From positions 137,713,029 through 137,773,028 of the forward strand of contig CM043964.1 in NCBI GenBank assembly GCA_014529385.2: a stretch of DNA of 60,000 nt, read 5' to 3'. Position numbers and translations under genes: made by a program. Shown in pieces: positions 23,100-38,659 of the stretch. This DNA is from Adiantum capillus-veneris. Lineage: Eukaryota; Streptophyta; Polypodiopsida; Polypodiales; Pteridaceae. Within the stretch, counting starts at the first letter, position 1, and the number at the start of each line of letters is the position of its first letter. The notes beneath the pieces were generated by a model. The model saw only the letters and a program-made list of their open reading frames with translations, was not told where the DNA came from and made no database searches.

Positions 23100-24308
23100 G
23101 CCTGTAAACATACAAGAGTATGTTTCTAAATGTGTGGTATGCCAAAAGACGAAGTTTGATAGAGGGAAGCAATCTGGGTTGCTTCAACCTTTGCCAATCC
23201 CTAATTCACCATGGGAGAGCATATCCATGGATTTTATCTTCGGATTGCCTAAGTCTATCCATGGGAATATGGGAATATAAACGATAGTGGACAGGTTTAG
23301 TAAACAAGCTCGTTTTATACCTGTCAAAAAGACTATCAAAGCCCATCAAATGGCAACCCTCTTCATTTCACAAATCTTCAAGTACCTTGGCTTGCGAATG
23401 TCCATAGTGTTGGATAGAGATCCTACAATGACCAGTAATTTGTGGAAGGGTCTCTCTGAGAATTTAGGAACAAGGCTAAATTTCTCTTTGGCCTATCACC
23501 CGCAAATGGATGGCCAAAGTGAAATAGCTAACCTAACAATTTTTGATCTACTAAAAGCCTATGTAATGGAATTAGATCAAAGATCCCAATGGGAGAAGTA
23601 CTTACCCTTAGTGGAGTATGCCTACAATAATATTGTACATACTTCCACGAGAAAAGCACCTTTTGAGGTAATTGAGGGAAGATCAAAAAGTCCCCTTCTA
23701 CTTAAGGTACACGGGAAGATCTTTGTTGCAGATGAGTATAGCGGAGACCTACAAGAATCTTTCCAAAAGATTAAGGATTCTATCTCTATCTTACAGCAAA
23801 GGCAAAAGGCTGCTGCTAATAAGCACAGAAGAGCCCAAGCCTTTAAAGAAAATGATTGGGTCTTATTAAAATTTTCCAAGGTGCGATTAAGGCACACGAC
23901 GGGCAAGAATCCTACGGGACACCAAAAGTACTATTCTAAGCTAGCAAAAAGTTATTATGGTCCCTTCTAGATTCTTAGACCAACCAATGAGATGGCTTAT
24001 CAACTCAGGTTGCCCAGCCATAGGCTCATACACAATGCTTTTCATTTGAGCCTATTAAAGCCTTACAAAGGAGATCCACCTCAAGAACCAACTATCGAAG
24101 ACCCATCGGAGATTGAGGACCAAGAAGAGGTGCTGCAACCCGAGTCCATCCTTCGACATGAAGACAAGGTACTAAGAGGCGGTAAGATTATCCAATGATA
24201 TCTTATTAAGTTTAAGAATTATCCTTTTGAAGATGCTAGATGGATGCAAGGCATACAATTAAAGGATAACCTGAACCTTGTCAATGCTTACAATGCTTCC
24301 CAAGAGTA
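23100..24308 (+). pseudogene. Integrase-chromodomain remnant of a Gypsy element
   Basis: Begins inside the integrase zinc finger (matching element 1 from about 18333) and runs to the end of the chromodomain, so gag, protease, reverse transcriptase and RNase H are missing. The integrase Asp, Asp and Glu positions are still recognisable. Stops break it at 23278-23280 (where element 1 has Trp), near 23968-23970 and in the chromodomain near 24196-24198. It is a 5'-truncated, inactive copy. Confidence 0.9.
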
Positions 24309-24661
24309 AGAAAATGTACAAATGTTAAAAATGAACAAAGTTTTTGTCTTATAAGACTCTCTTTTTCTTTATTGTGCACAAAAATGAAGTAGTATGCATG
24401 CTTAGATCAAGTTTGCAGAGATGACGTCTCCCAAACACCAAGTAGAGCTTGTCACTCTACTATGGAATATTGATAGGACAAATGTGCAGACATGCTTGCG
24501 AAAGCTTAGGCTCTCAAGCGCCAAATGGACTAGTTATCATTCTGGAACAATGTCGTACGGTAACATAGGGATCCTCTACCCACTAGAAAAAGGACTAATG
24601 AATATGCTTTATCTTCTCTACTCCATAGTCGAGGATGACTATGATTTCAAGAGAGAGGTAA
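24309..24661 (+). other. 3' untranslated region and purine tract of the Gypsy remnant
   Basis: Colinear with 19540-19898 of element 1, ending in the same AAGAGAGAGGTAA primer directly before the LTR. Confidence 0.85.
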
Positions 24662-26005
<1,344 letters not shown>

Positions 26006-26600
26006 TTCATGCAAGAGTATAGAGGGCCTTCTTACGCACGCAGCCAATGGCACCTCAATGCCGTAGAGTTATCGTAGAGTTTTTCTTGGTTGCCCACCTT
26101 AGCTGTGCGTTGCGGACGGCGTAGGTGCGACTATAGTCATTTCTCGTTGTCTTTGTCCTCATGGAGCACAGAAGACTCTATGTCTGTCTTCTTTCTTGTT
26201 GCAATGTGGGGATGCCTACAGATCGTGGGAGAGAGGATGTGCATGGCATGCACATGCAACCCGCTTTTTTCCTTTCCCAAGAATAGCTCGGATACCAGTG
26301 AAAGGGCGAGAGTAATGTGTGTGCAAGTTTCAGTCTCCACCCAACCGTGCTATCTTATAGCCTCCCCCTAACGTTCACATTGTTCGATCGTGCCGGTGGC
26401 CTTGCCTGTAGGACGCGTGTCCTTATATTTACCCTGCTACTTATTGTATACAATCATTAACATCAAAGACAAGTGAAAATTTTCAAAAAACATAGAGCAT
26501 AAGAAGCATACCTTGCTCTAGGAAGTGGTTGTTAAAAGATAAACTATTTGATTCATGTCTATACACATAGGGTCTTGGAATTTTGAACAAAATATAAACA
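26006..26600. other. No recognisable feature
   Basis: Apparently low-copy DNA between two LTR copies. The predicted frames (for example 26090-26371) show no recognisable domain. Before the solo LTR arrived, this was joined to the gene-like DNA at 28281. Confidence 0.5.
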
Positions 26601-28275
<1,675 letters not shown>

Positions 28276-28712
28276 AAACACCTTTTTATCTTCAATATTG
28301 GTTGCAACCACAACTGCAACTTTATATTGAGAAGTATCTTTGAGAGCTAATACATTGTCTCCTTCTTCTACCCATGGAGGAGCACATCCTGGTTGTCCTG
28401 GAAGAAGTAGCCTTGAGCAAACCTTTCTAAAATATATTTCATATGCTATCTTGACATTAGGACTATCCATTTCCATCCAGAAGAAGAGGTGACTTAACCT
28501 TCTAATCGGTGTGATTATTGCTGTAGCATCTTTCATTTTACTTTCTCTCACAAAAGCCATCCCTGTGATATAGTCCACATTGTTTATGTTATAATTGAAG
28601 CACTTAACCAAGGTAAATATTTGGATTTGTCCCCCTTGCTCATGGGAAAATATTTTGACTAAGTGTCCTCTGTTGCAAGCTTCAAAATATGACGGGTAAC
28701 CTCCACCCTGTG
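28276..28712 (-). pseudogene. Exon fragment of an unknown gene, cut by the solo LTR
   Basis: Reading the minus strand, an acceptor-like CATTCCACAG is followed at about 28712 by an open frame of about 145 codons with normal-looking composition. It includes GGGYPSYFEACNRGHL, YEIYFRKVCSRLLLPGQPG and APPWVEEGDNVLALKD. It remains open to the point where the solo LTR begins. A possible upstream exon (about 28830-28930) encodes a stretch with RWNNLLIMLVDESNQSARA. I do not recognise the family. Both sides are now occupied by retroelements, so the gene is interrupted unless the LTR is spliced out. Confidence 0.4.
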
Positions 28713-28951
28713 GAATGAAGAATCATTTGGCATCTTTTTAGCACCAAATGTAGATTGGCCGCAATCTTTTGATCTTAAGCTAGCATGGTAGTCGTAGATC
28801 TATCCACATTGCCCTAGCTGATTGATTGCTCTCATCTACCAACATAATCAATAAGTTGTTCCACCTTGTGTGTTCGAATTGCCGTGCTTATGGAAAAGCT
28901 TGCCAGTGGGGGATGCCTCCTTGTCGTACAAAAGGTACATATAATATTTAA
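28713..28951. other. Possible intron and upstream exon of the unknown gene
   Basis: Contains the candidate upstream coding stretch noted for the exon fragment, and ends at the first base of the element 3 LTR. Confidence 0.3.
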
Positions 28952-30537
28952 TGTAACATTTAATGGCCTAATAACTTGTGTGTAGTGGAAATTAGCATGA
29001 ACATAGTGGGCATTTCATTAGAATAGATTCCTAATGAGAATTACAAGAGTGCTTGGGTGGAGAGAGCAACAAAAAGCATAACACCTAGTTAGATAGCATG
29101 AACAATACTTCCGAAAGAGAGAGAAATTAATCTATTGACAACAGTTGAGGACTGGATTTGCATGGAGCCGGTCCCCCCTCCAAAAGTCTTTGTATTATGG
29201 TTTCTCCCATCAAGAGAGACATTGTACAATACAATTCTTTGTGTTCCTTCAAGACTAGCTAGTGCAATGAAGATGAAAGCTTCATGCACTAAGCAAAACA
29301 CTTAGTAAACACAACATCAATTATCCCCGGTTTCAGACCCAAGACCTCACACACCTTCGAAGATGGTGAGAGCTAGCAGGGTATGAGAGTAGATTGAGAG
29401 GAAGAAGGAGTATCTTACGAGAAAGATGTACATCTCCTCACATAATCACTCATATTAGCATAGCTTAGCTTAGTAATTAGCTTGGTAGAGGAGATGAGCA
29501 TGCATTGAAGCTTGGCTCTTGGTTGGATTCGCATCCACATGCCAAGAGTATGTCGATGTAGGCTTCTATCTCACAAGCTTGGAGTAGGTGATGAGCTCTC
29601 CATTAAAGCTTGGGAAGAGATAGTCTTCTTTACTTCTCACATAGACTGTGTGAGAGTGTGTGTGTGATAATGCCTTCCAAAAATCAGCCCCCTCTCTCTC
29701 TTGGGCAAGCCCTCTTGCTATTTGCTCTTGCTCTACCCTCATTGGACCTCCCCAAGTCAAGCCAATGACTTTTAAGCAGCATAAGTGATAGCCTTCTGAC
29801 ATGTGTCCCCCTTTCCCCTTTTGTGAGAGCTTTAGGTAATTTAATAATTCAACTAAACTCTCATTGGACCCCTTTTCCTCCTGGCCAATAGGAATCAGGC
29901 AAGCCATTGGGCTCCTAAATGCTCATTGGACCCCTAGGGAGACTGTCCAATAGTCTTCTAGAGGACTTAATTCTCATTGGTTCTTTTAGTAAGTGTTTTT
30001 AAATTAATTAAACTAGATTTACTCTAGCCTAATTCTCATTGGTCCACCTCCAAGGCCATCCAATAGGAATTGTGTACACCTTGTGGACATTTGGCCTAGG
30101 GAGCTGACATGTGTCCCTCATTCCCTTTCTGTAAAGGGATCTTGTGTGTGTGTGTGTGTGGATTTCTCTCTCATCCCCTACAAGCTAGGCTCACCCCCTC
30201 CTATGTAGGGATGTGTAAAGACTTTTGGGACACACACAAAGCATCCAATTCCCTTAAGGTTGACCTTTGGACACAACCTTTGAATTTTGGAACCTTAGCA
30301 TTTTGGAAGTCTTAATGGGCTGAACCTTAGGGTCTTTTTAGCCCATTGTTGCACATGGCTCTTTTGCAGATGGCCCCCCTTTGGATTCCTCTTTTCCCTC
30401 CTTTGGATCCCTACTGTGGCCGGTCTGCTAACTTAACCAATATTCTAGCTTTTTCTCCCCTGGCACTTCCCCATATTAAATGATCAGTTTAACATGAGAA
30501 AATCATTTAGGAGAATTAGATATTGATTATTAGGACA
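28952..30537 (-). repeat. 3' LTR of element 3 (type B)
   Basis: 1586 bp. Read on the minus strand it runs TGTCC...TTACA. It carries only a short GT/CA run (about 30139-30160) where other type B copies have about 100 bp. Confidence 0.92.
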
Positions 30538-30570
30538 TTACCTCTCTCTTGAAATCATAGTCGTCCTCGA

Positions 30571-31722
30571 CTATGATCTTGTCCCTAAATTCTCAAAGGG
30601 ACCCTTCCAAAAATTACTGGTCATTCTAGGATCTCTATCCGACACTATGGACATTGGCAAGCCATGGTACTTGAAAATTTGTGAAATGAAGAGGGTTGCC
30701 ATTTGATGGGCTTTGATAGTCTTTTTGACAGGTATAAAATGAGCTTGTTTACTGAACCTGTCTACTATCGTCCATATTCCCGTATTCCCATGGATAGACT
30801 TAGGCAAGCCAAAGATAAAATCCATGGATATGCTCTCCCATGGTGAATTAGGGATTGGCAAGGGTTGAAGCAATCCAAGTTGCTTCCCTCTATCAAATTT
30901 TGTCTTTTGGCATACCACACATTTAGAAACATACTCTTGTATGTTCACTTTCATGGTAGGCCAACAGAAATATGTTTCAATTTCCTTTAAGGTAGACTGA
31001 ATCCCTCTATGCCCCGCATAAGGTGGAGCATGAGATTCATACATTACTTTCTCACGTAGTGAGTTAGTAACACATAGTCTATTGCCATAGAGAAGATAAC
31101 CATCTTGTAAAGTAAATGGTTCTTCTTTCTTCCCCAATGCAAGGGCTGAAATCACATTTCTAAAATCGGGATCAATAGCATACTCATCTATCATTGAAGA
31201 TAGATCATTGTGAGTTGCTATGGAAACCGCATTCACTCTCGGCCGTCTTGAGAGTGCATCAGCTACTTGATTATGCTTGCTAGCAATGTGAGCAATATGA
31301 AAATGAAATTGCGAAAGGAAATTTGCCCACCTCATTTGTTTGTCGGAGAGCTTGGTCTGCGTCATGAAGTACTTAAGACTTTGGTGATCCGTTCGCAGAA
31401 TGAAAGGAGTCCCCAATAAATAGTGCTTCCATGAGTCTAAGGCATGTAGAACTGCAAGGAGTTCCTTTTCATATATGCCTAGAGCTTGCTCAACAGGGTC
31501 GAGCCTTCGACTCTCATAGATGGTGTGCCCTTCTTGGAGCAAAACAGCTCCAAGGAAATCACCACAAGCATCACATTGGACCTCAAATGGTTTTGAGAGA
31601 TCCGATAGTGTAAGCACAGGTTCAGAGATAAGCTTTTCTTTAAGCTTTTCAAAAGCATTGTTCTCCTTAGCAGACCATGTATACCTAACCCTTTTCTTTG
31701 TTAGGTCATGTAATGGTCCCAC
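30571..31722 (-). pseudogene. RNase H and truncated integrase of element 3
   Basis: 383 codons. RNase H (VQCDACGDFLGAV, YEKELLAVLHAL, LRTDHQSLKYF) is followed by the integrase HHCC finger, SMDFIFGLP and SIVSDRDPRMTSNFW. It is then cut at about 30575, before the catalytic Glu. The break joins directly to the sequence just upstream of the purine tract, about 50 bp from the LTR. The deletion removed the equivalent of about 1.2 kb relative to element 1. Confidence 0.92.
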
Positions 31723-32420
31723 AATTGTGAGAACTTTTCTATGAAGCGTCTATAGTATGCAAACATACCTATAAATCTTCTTAGTTCATGAAGATTCCTT
31801 GGTTTAGGCCATCCTTTTATTACCTCTAACTTGGATGCATCCATTTGGATGCCATCTTGAGAGATAATGTGACCTAAATACTGAATCTCTTGCAAGAAAA
31901 ATTCACTTTTCTTTCGATTAACATAAAGTTTATTCTCTCTTAAAACTTGAAATATTACCTGGAGGTGTTGCTTGTGTTCGTCTAATGAATTAGAGTAGAT
32001 GATAATATCATCAAAGAACACTCCAGTGAAGGTTCGATGAGGCTTGAACAGCTTCTCCATCAAGCGGTTGAATGTGGCTGGTGCATTGGTCAAGCCAAAA
32101 GGCATGACAATGTATTCATAAAGACCAAATGTGGTGCGAAATGTGGTCTTTACAATGTCTTGATCAACTATCCTTATTTGATGATAGCCACTTTTTAGGT
32201 CAATCCTACTGAAGTAGGTCGATCCTTGTAGCTTATCAAATAGGTCTTCTACCCATGGAATGAGAAACCTATTCTTGATAGTGATCCTATTTAGTGCTCT
32301 ATAGTCGACACACATACGATATGTGCCGTCTTTCTTTTGCACTAATAGTACAGGTGAGCAAAATGGAGATGAGCTAGGCCTAACCATGCCCTTCTCAACT
32401 AACTCATGCACTTGCCGCAT
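31701..32420 (-). pseudogene. Reverse transcriptase of element 3
   Basis: 239 codons with SRIDLKSGYHQIRI and VFFDDIIIYS. The frame differs from the following RNase H block, with which it overlaps at 31701-31722, so a frameshift separates them. The linker upstream (32421-32629) is degenerate. Confidence 0.92.
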
Positions 32421-32629
32421 AATCTCCTGTTGTTGAGATTGAGAAACTCTATAAGGATGTTTGTTACGTGGTGAACTTCCTGGAAGAAGTTCAATTGCAT
32501 GGTCATCATTACCTGTTAGAGGTAGTTCACAAGGGATGTCGTCAATAAAACATCTTGAAACCCCTTGAGAAAATTGGATAACTCTAATTCCTTTTGGTTG
32601 CTTTTATTTTCTTTTGCTAAAGCATTAGG

Positions 32630-34742
32630 TTAATTTTGAGAATCTTTAACAAAAATCATGTACACGGAAATAGAGCTCTTTATTGACTTGTTGAAAGCTG
32701 GTGTATGTACAATGGGGATAGTGTTACCCATTTCCTTAGCATCTATATACATGTCTTTTTCCCTGAACATAAAGGAGATTCTCCTTTCAGGAAATTTAAC
32801 ATTGGAAGCAAGGCGGTCAAACCATGGTGCCCCTAGGATTACATCCTCATGCTTGAGAGGAGAGATAAAGAAGTCCTCTTTGTCTACATAGCCTTGGACA
32901 TGAAGCCTCAATTTCCCGATTAAGGGAGTGATTGAAGCTTCTTGCCCCTTGAAGGCACTGTCTGCGGGTAGGACATCTCCCATCTCGTAAGCTTGTATAC
33001 CTAGCTTGGTGGCCAACTCTATAGATATAAAATTGTGAGTAGAATCAGGGTCAAAGAGAATAAAAGCATCATGTTCTCTTACCTTTCCCCAAGCATGGCA
33101 TAGAGGAGATCCTTCGTGATGAGTTTGGTGAGTCTCCTCCTCTTGGATTTCAACCAAGGAAGCTCTAGGAGGATCTTGGCAGTTGTTCTTTTGGGGACAA
33201 GCGCAGTACGCATGCCCTTGTTCGCCGCAATTGAAACACTGGTTATCCTTGCGATAACGCTCAAGCTCTTCATGAGAGAGTTTGTTTTTACCTTTGTAAA
33301 CTCCCTTCTCTTTAGCTTTGTTGGAGTTTCCCTTAGGAGACTTTTGGACATTGTCCTTCCCCTGAGGCTCGTTGGAAACCTTGTTTTCCGTGGGCTTATT
33401 ATTTCTTTTAGCCCCCGTTTGGAAATTGATTCGAGAGGCCACCATAGTATGGTGTATTACTGCCGACATGGTACATGGCCTTTGGGAGTTGACATACTCC
33501 GCCATTTCTTCGGTTAAGCCCGCACAAAATTGTTGCTTTTGCTCTCCAAAATCCAACTTTTTGAAGACAGTGGCTTTGAGTTGTCGGTCCCAAAACTTGT
33601 CTACATATTTGTGGATGGATTCATAGGGAGAGAGCTTTAAGCTTCGCCATTCGGTGAGTACTTTGTCTTTGGAATCGGTGGCCAAAAACTGCTTCATAAT
33701 GGAAGCTCTTAAAGATTTCCATGTTCGTGGAGCTTCACCTTTGGCTCGTAGGCTAGACCACCATTGGCTGGAGGACTTTTGAAAGTGCATAGCTACGTGG
33801 TGTAGCTTAGAGGACTCCGTGAAGCCCTCATATCCAAACGCCGCATCAAATTGCTGGATAAAGGCCAAGACTTTGTTCGTAGCACCAAAGGTACCATCAT
33901 AGGTAAGGAAAGAGATGCTCTTCCCTCCCTCTTTGAATTTCTTCAGTTTGGACGACCTCTTCCATGCGGCATAGGATTTCCTATGGACTCTCCTTTTTGA
34001 TGGTTCAAAGGTTTCACCATCACTTTCTTCAGAAGGTGAAGAATTTGAAGAAGGTGGAGAAGAGGGTGACCTCTTTCTCGCCTTTTTCTTGTCTTGATCT
34101 TTGTCGTCTTCACCATCACTTTCATAAGAGGAAGAGGATGAAGAAGATGGAGAAGAGGGTGTCCTCTTTCTCGCCTTTTTCTTCTCTTGCTTTTTATCAT
34201 CCCTCTTTGAATTATGGTGTGGAGAAGAGTGTGATGGTCTTCTCTTGCTTTTCATCATCCCTCTTTGAATTATGGCGTGGAGAAGAGTGTGATGGTCTTC
34301 TCCGCTTTGGTGGTGATGGAGAGCGTTTAGCCCGCCGTCTTCGTGGAGCCATCTCCGCCGAGGTGGCGGGAGACTCACTTCTTTCTCATTCCTTCGGTGG
34401 AGGCTCTTGAGTTCTCCTTTGGGAAGGAGATGCATCATCAAGAAGTAAATTCTTGAGCCCTTCGTATGGATTCTCTTGTTCTTCCCAAATCGGAGAGAGA
34501 CCTCTTTTGGGATTCTCACAAGGAGGCTTCCTAGGTGTTCTCTCGTCATGGTGATGAGCTTGGAGAATCCCGTGAGCACGGAGGTGCCGTTGCACTTCAC
34601 TTTGGAGAGATGGATTGCCCATGGCTTGTTGAATCCTAGAAACAAGATAGTTAACAAGCATTAGAGCATCATTAGTAGCTTTCTCATTAGCAAAATCAAA
34701 GTTATCAACATTAATTTCACTCTCTTTACTATTGTCAGCCAT
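32630..34742 (-). pseudogene. Gag-protease of element 3, frameshifted
   Basis: The N-terminal block (34742-34386, 118 codons, starts MADNSKESEINVDN) is followed after a frameshift near 34390 by the main block, which ends at 32630. The main block has the Arg/Ser-rich region, the Gag core, the knuckle CFNCGEQGHAYCAC and the protease site FDPDST. The Gly of the usual DPGS is Asp here, which would be expected to weaken or abolish the protease. Confidence 0.9.
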
Positions 34743-35127
34743 TATAACAACTTTTAGGTGTAAACGTTTTAGGTGTACTTTGGAACTTCAAGCCCTAGAA
34801 AAAGAAAGCACTCAAGCTACTGTACCCGTGGCTCGAATACCATTAATTGCAAGGAATAGAAGAGAGGGTCTTTCAACACCAAAACAACACAGGCTCCTGT
34901 CAAGCTTCTAATAGCTCAATAGTGGTTAAGCCCCGTAGGACTCCACTATTAAGACCATAGATCTCGACGGTGATGCCCCGTTAACTGCACGAAGGCAGGC
35001 ACACTGCAAGGCTGAAAAATCCCTATTCTACTTACTCATAGGAAATTAATAATACCAACCATTTATAGCTAGCTTGAGGACCTCCCTTCTTGAGCAAGAA
35101 AAGAGAAACCTTGTGCTCTGATACCAA

Positions 35128-36721
35128 TGTAACATTTAATGGCCTAATAACTTGTGTGTAGTGGAAATTAGCATGAACATAGTGGGCATTTCATTAGAAT
35201 AGATTCCTAATGAGAATTACAAGAGTGCTTGGGTGGAGAGAGCAACAAAAAGCATAACACCTAGTTAGATAGCATGAACAATACTTCCGAAAGAGAGAGA
35301 AATTAATCTATTGACAACAGTTGAGGACTGGATTTGCATGGAGCCGGTCCCCCCTCCAAAAGTCTTTGTATTATGGTTTCTCCCATCAAGAGAGACATTG
35401 TACAATACAATTCTTTGTGTTCCTTCAAGACTAGCTAGTGCAATGAAGATGAAAGCTTCATGCACTAAGCAAAACACTTAGTAAACACAACATCAATTAT
35501 CCCCGGTTTCAGACCCAAGACCTCACACACCTTCGAAGATGGTGAGAGCTAGCAGGGTATGAGAGTAGATTGAGAGGAAGAAGGAGTATCTTACGAGAAA
35601 GATGTACATCTCCTCACATAATCACTCATATTAGCATAGCTTAGCTTAGTAATTAGCTTGGTAGAGGAGATGAGCATGCATTGAAGCTTGGCTCTTGGTT
35701 GGATTCGCATCCACATGCCAAGAGTATGTCGATGTAGGCTTCTATCTCACAAGCTTGGAGTAGGTGATGAGCTCTCCATTAAAGCTTGGGAAGAGATAGT
35801 CTTCTTTACTTCTCACATAGACTGTGTGAGAGTGTGTGTGTGATAATGCCTTCCAAAAATCAGCCCCCTCTCTCTCTTGGGCGAGCCCGCTTGCTATTTG
35901 CTCTTGCTCTACCCTCATTGGACCTCCCCAAGTCAAGCCAATGACTTTTAAGCAGCATAAGTGATAGCCTTCTGACATGTGGCCCCCTTTCCCCTTTTGT
36001 GAGAGCTTTAGGTAATTTAATAATTCAACTAAACTCTCATTGGACCCCTTTGCCTCCTGGCCAATAGGAATCAGGCAAGCCATTGGGCTCCTAAATGCTT
36101 ATTGGACCCCTAGGGAGACTGTCCAATAGTCTTCTAGAGGACTTAATTCTCATTGGTTCTTTTAGTAAGTGTTTTTAAATTAATTAAACTAGATTTACTC
36201 TAGCCTAATTCTCATTGGTCCACCTCCAAGGCCATCCAATAGGAATTGTGTACACCTTGTGGGCATTTGGCCTAGGGAGCTGACATGTGTCCCTCATTCC
36301 CTTTCTGTAAAGGGATCTTGTGTGTGTGTGTGTGTGTGTGTGGATTTCTCTCTCATCCCCTACAAGCTAGGCTCACCCCCTCCTATGTAGGGATGTGTAA
36401 AGACTTTTGGGACACACACAAAGCATCCAATTCCCTTAAGGTTGACCTTTGGACACAACCTTTGAATTTTGGAACCTTAGCATTTTGGAAGTCTTAATGG
36501 GCTGAACCTTAGGGTCTTTTTAGCCCATTGTTGCACATGGATCTTTTGCAGATGGCCCCCCCTTTGGATCCCTATTTTCCCTCCTTTGGATCCCTACTGT
36601 GGCCGCGGTCTGCTAACTTAACCAATATTCTAGCCTTTTCTCCCCTGGCACTTCCCCATATTAAATGATCAGTTTAACATGAGAAAATCATTTAGGAGAA
36701 TTAGATATGATTATTATGACA
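35128..36721 (-). repeat. 5' LTR of element 3 (type B)
   Basis: 1594 bp, next to the primer site at 35115-35126. It shares the ATTGG/CCAAT pairs and the short GT run (about 36315-36340). Confidence 0.92.
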
Positions 36722-38659
36722 ATATTTAGTCCACTTACACATAGAAAGAAACCGACCCATCTGTTTTTAAGGACACGTAGACTACCCTAATTTTCACACA
36801 ATTTGAAAGAAAATTGTTAATGCTTTTGTTACCAGTGATGTGTTGTGTCAATTGCATGCATGCACCATCCGCGGGACTCGGCTCTTAGTTCCCAATAACG
36901 GTAAACTAAGCCTTGCGTCACCATGCCCTAAGAAGAAGAAGAAGAAGAGAATTTTAACATCGTGGGAAACTATCCCAAGAGACCTTAAAGATCTATCTGA
37001 CTAGGAGAGTTGAAATCAAGACGTATTATTCAAGAGGGAAATGGCATAACCAATCTACCACACTTAAGAGAAGGTTCCCGAGTCGCTTCCTTGCATATTG
37101 ACATTATGTTAGTACAAAAAGCTATGCTGTAGATGTCCGTTGCGGCGAACCGCTAACATTGGCGCCGCTGCCGGGGAGACCGATCCTTAGGTGGTTAGTG
37201 ACTCAGTGTATGAAAAAATTCATTCCAAAGATTTTGACACCCATCTCGCTTACACATAGACAGTGAAGTAGCTAGTCGTAGGTTTAGTGCTTAGTAGAGA
37301 CTGGAGTCCGAGACTAGCCAGTGCTACTCCTTATGAGCAAAGAAAGTTGTGAGTGAAGTACAAGATAGTATTTCATTCTTTGATTTTTCCATGTTTGGAA
37401 AGCACTGTTCCACCACACACTTCGTTGTTGTTTTTGTACTGTTAAATTCATTTATGTTTGCAGATTTATTTTAGTTTATAGGAGTAGGTTAGGTAACAAA
37501 TACACCACCATTTGGGGCCAAAAGGATCGCGGAAAAAACTGTCAAAAACCTTATTTTGGTGTTGAAGGCCATAACTCTAAAAAGTTGAAAAATTGATGGT
37601 AAGAGCTTCAAAACTGAACCAAACCCAGCAAAACCTTTAGAAAGGGGATAGAAACACTTGCTGAAAATAGATTGTGCAGAAAAATTTCAATTTGCCTGTC
37701 CAACATGGATTGCAATCCATGTACCTTTTTGGCAAAATGTGCTAAAACTATTTTCCTTGCTTAGAACAGGCTCTCAGGCATCAGAACCTTGAGTTTGGTT
37801 AGAAATAGAGTGCTAAAAGGTCACTTAAATCAAGAAATTGGGTTGAGTAGAGCAAAACCTTGGAAATTGAGGAAAAACTGAAGTTTTAATTGTCCAAATT
37901 CAAAAAGGGAAGAGAATTGGGATCAATTAGAAGCAGGGAACCAATAGAACCAAAAATCATGACCAAATGCTTCCCAACATGGATCGCGATCCATGTACCA
38001 GGTAGGCATCTGACAGTGAAATTTGACAAGTATATCCCTGATCACTAAGGGAACAATGTTTCCAAAAGGAGCCATAAAAAAAAGTGAAAAAACTTGATCA
38101 AAATACCAGAAAAGGAGTTGTTTGCAAAAAAACCAAAAATAGACACAAAATCTTGCTTTTGATTTGGAAAAAGTTGATCGAATCCAAAAAGATTTGGGAA
38201 ATAGCATCACCGGACCTTTTGTCACAAACTCACAAAGTATCAATCCAAAATCTTGCCAAACATGGATTGGGATCCATGTACCTTTTTGGAATTTTGAGCT
38301 CGTATTGGGCAAGTAGAAAAGGGACAACATTTAAAGCACTTTCTCCCAAGGTACCCTTATCAAAAAAGTTCAAATAGAGGGCAAAAGAGACAAAATCAGA
38401 TCAAGGGGGAAACCACTGGAACAGACCCTAAAACTGACTTTTGGCTGACCTAAAAAACTCCAAAACAATTAAAAACCATATAGCCAGCATCAATAGGCCA
38501 AGGACTAGCTGTGGGTCAAGAATAAGAACGTTTTGGCCCTAAGGAACATAGATGTTCCCCTGACACATTTTGATACAAAAGTTGCACCATAGCTAGAGGG
38601 CATCATAGAGAGTCTAGTGGTCCTTTCAAAATTGAATTTGGATGCAAAAAACCATACCA
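36722..38659 (+). mobile_element. Outer element: LTR end, Tat/Athila-like PBS and palindromic leader
   Basis: A TTGGCGCCGCTGCCGGGGA sequence at about 37157-37175, right after GCTAACA, is the kind of primer site used by Tat/Athila Gypsy elements. The LTR therefore probably ends near 37156, and its left part may be lost. The leader that follows carries palindromes ACATGGATYGCRATCCATGT at 37703-37722, 37977-37996 and 38260-38279 (one mismatch at the centre), and a decayed one at 38543-38558. No long gene is visible. Element 2 interrupts the leader at 38660. Confidence 0.6.
37157..37175 (+). other. Primer binding site, Tat/Athila type
   Basis: TTGGCGCCGCTGCCGGGGA. It differs by one base from the primer-site text usual for Athila-like elements (GTTGCC in place of GCTGCC) and is preceded by an LTR-like CA end. 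Confidence 0.6.

Larger units (their letters stand above)
28952..36721 (-). mobile_element. Element 3: Gypsy chromovirus with internal deletion, minus strand
   Basis: LTRs at 35128-36721 (5' in element orientation) and 28952-30537 (3') differ at only about a dozen sites by eye. The primer site is 35115-35126. The inside carries gag, protease, reverse transcriptase, RNase H and about half of integrase. The integrase C-terminus, chromodomain and most of the 3' untranslated region are missing, so the element cannot move by itself. A clean 5-bp duplication is not seen: the left flank ends ATATTTAA and the right flank begins ATATTTAG. Confidence 0.92.

Noticed and set aside
31431-34664. Plus-strand frames opposite element 3
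   Set aside because: They are antisense shadows of the Gag-Pol remnants.
28947-36726. Target-site duplication for element 3
   Set aside because: The 5 bases next to the LTRs are TTAA-type on the left and ATATT on the right. A shared ATATTTA is shifted by a base, so I do not claim a duplication.
37703-38279. CRISPR-like array
   Set aside because: Spacing is about 275 bp, repeats are palindromic and few, and the DNA is from a plant nuclear genome.
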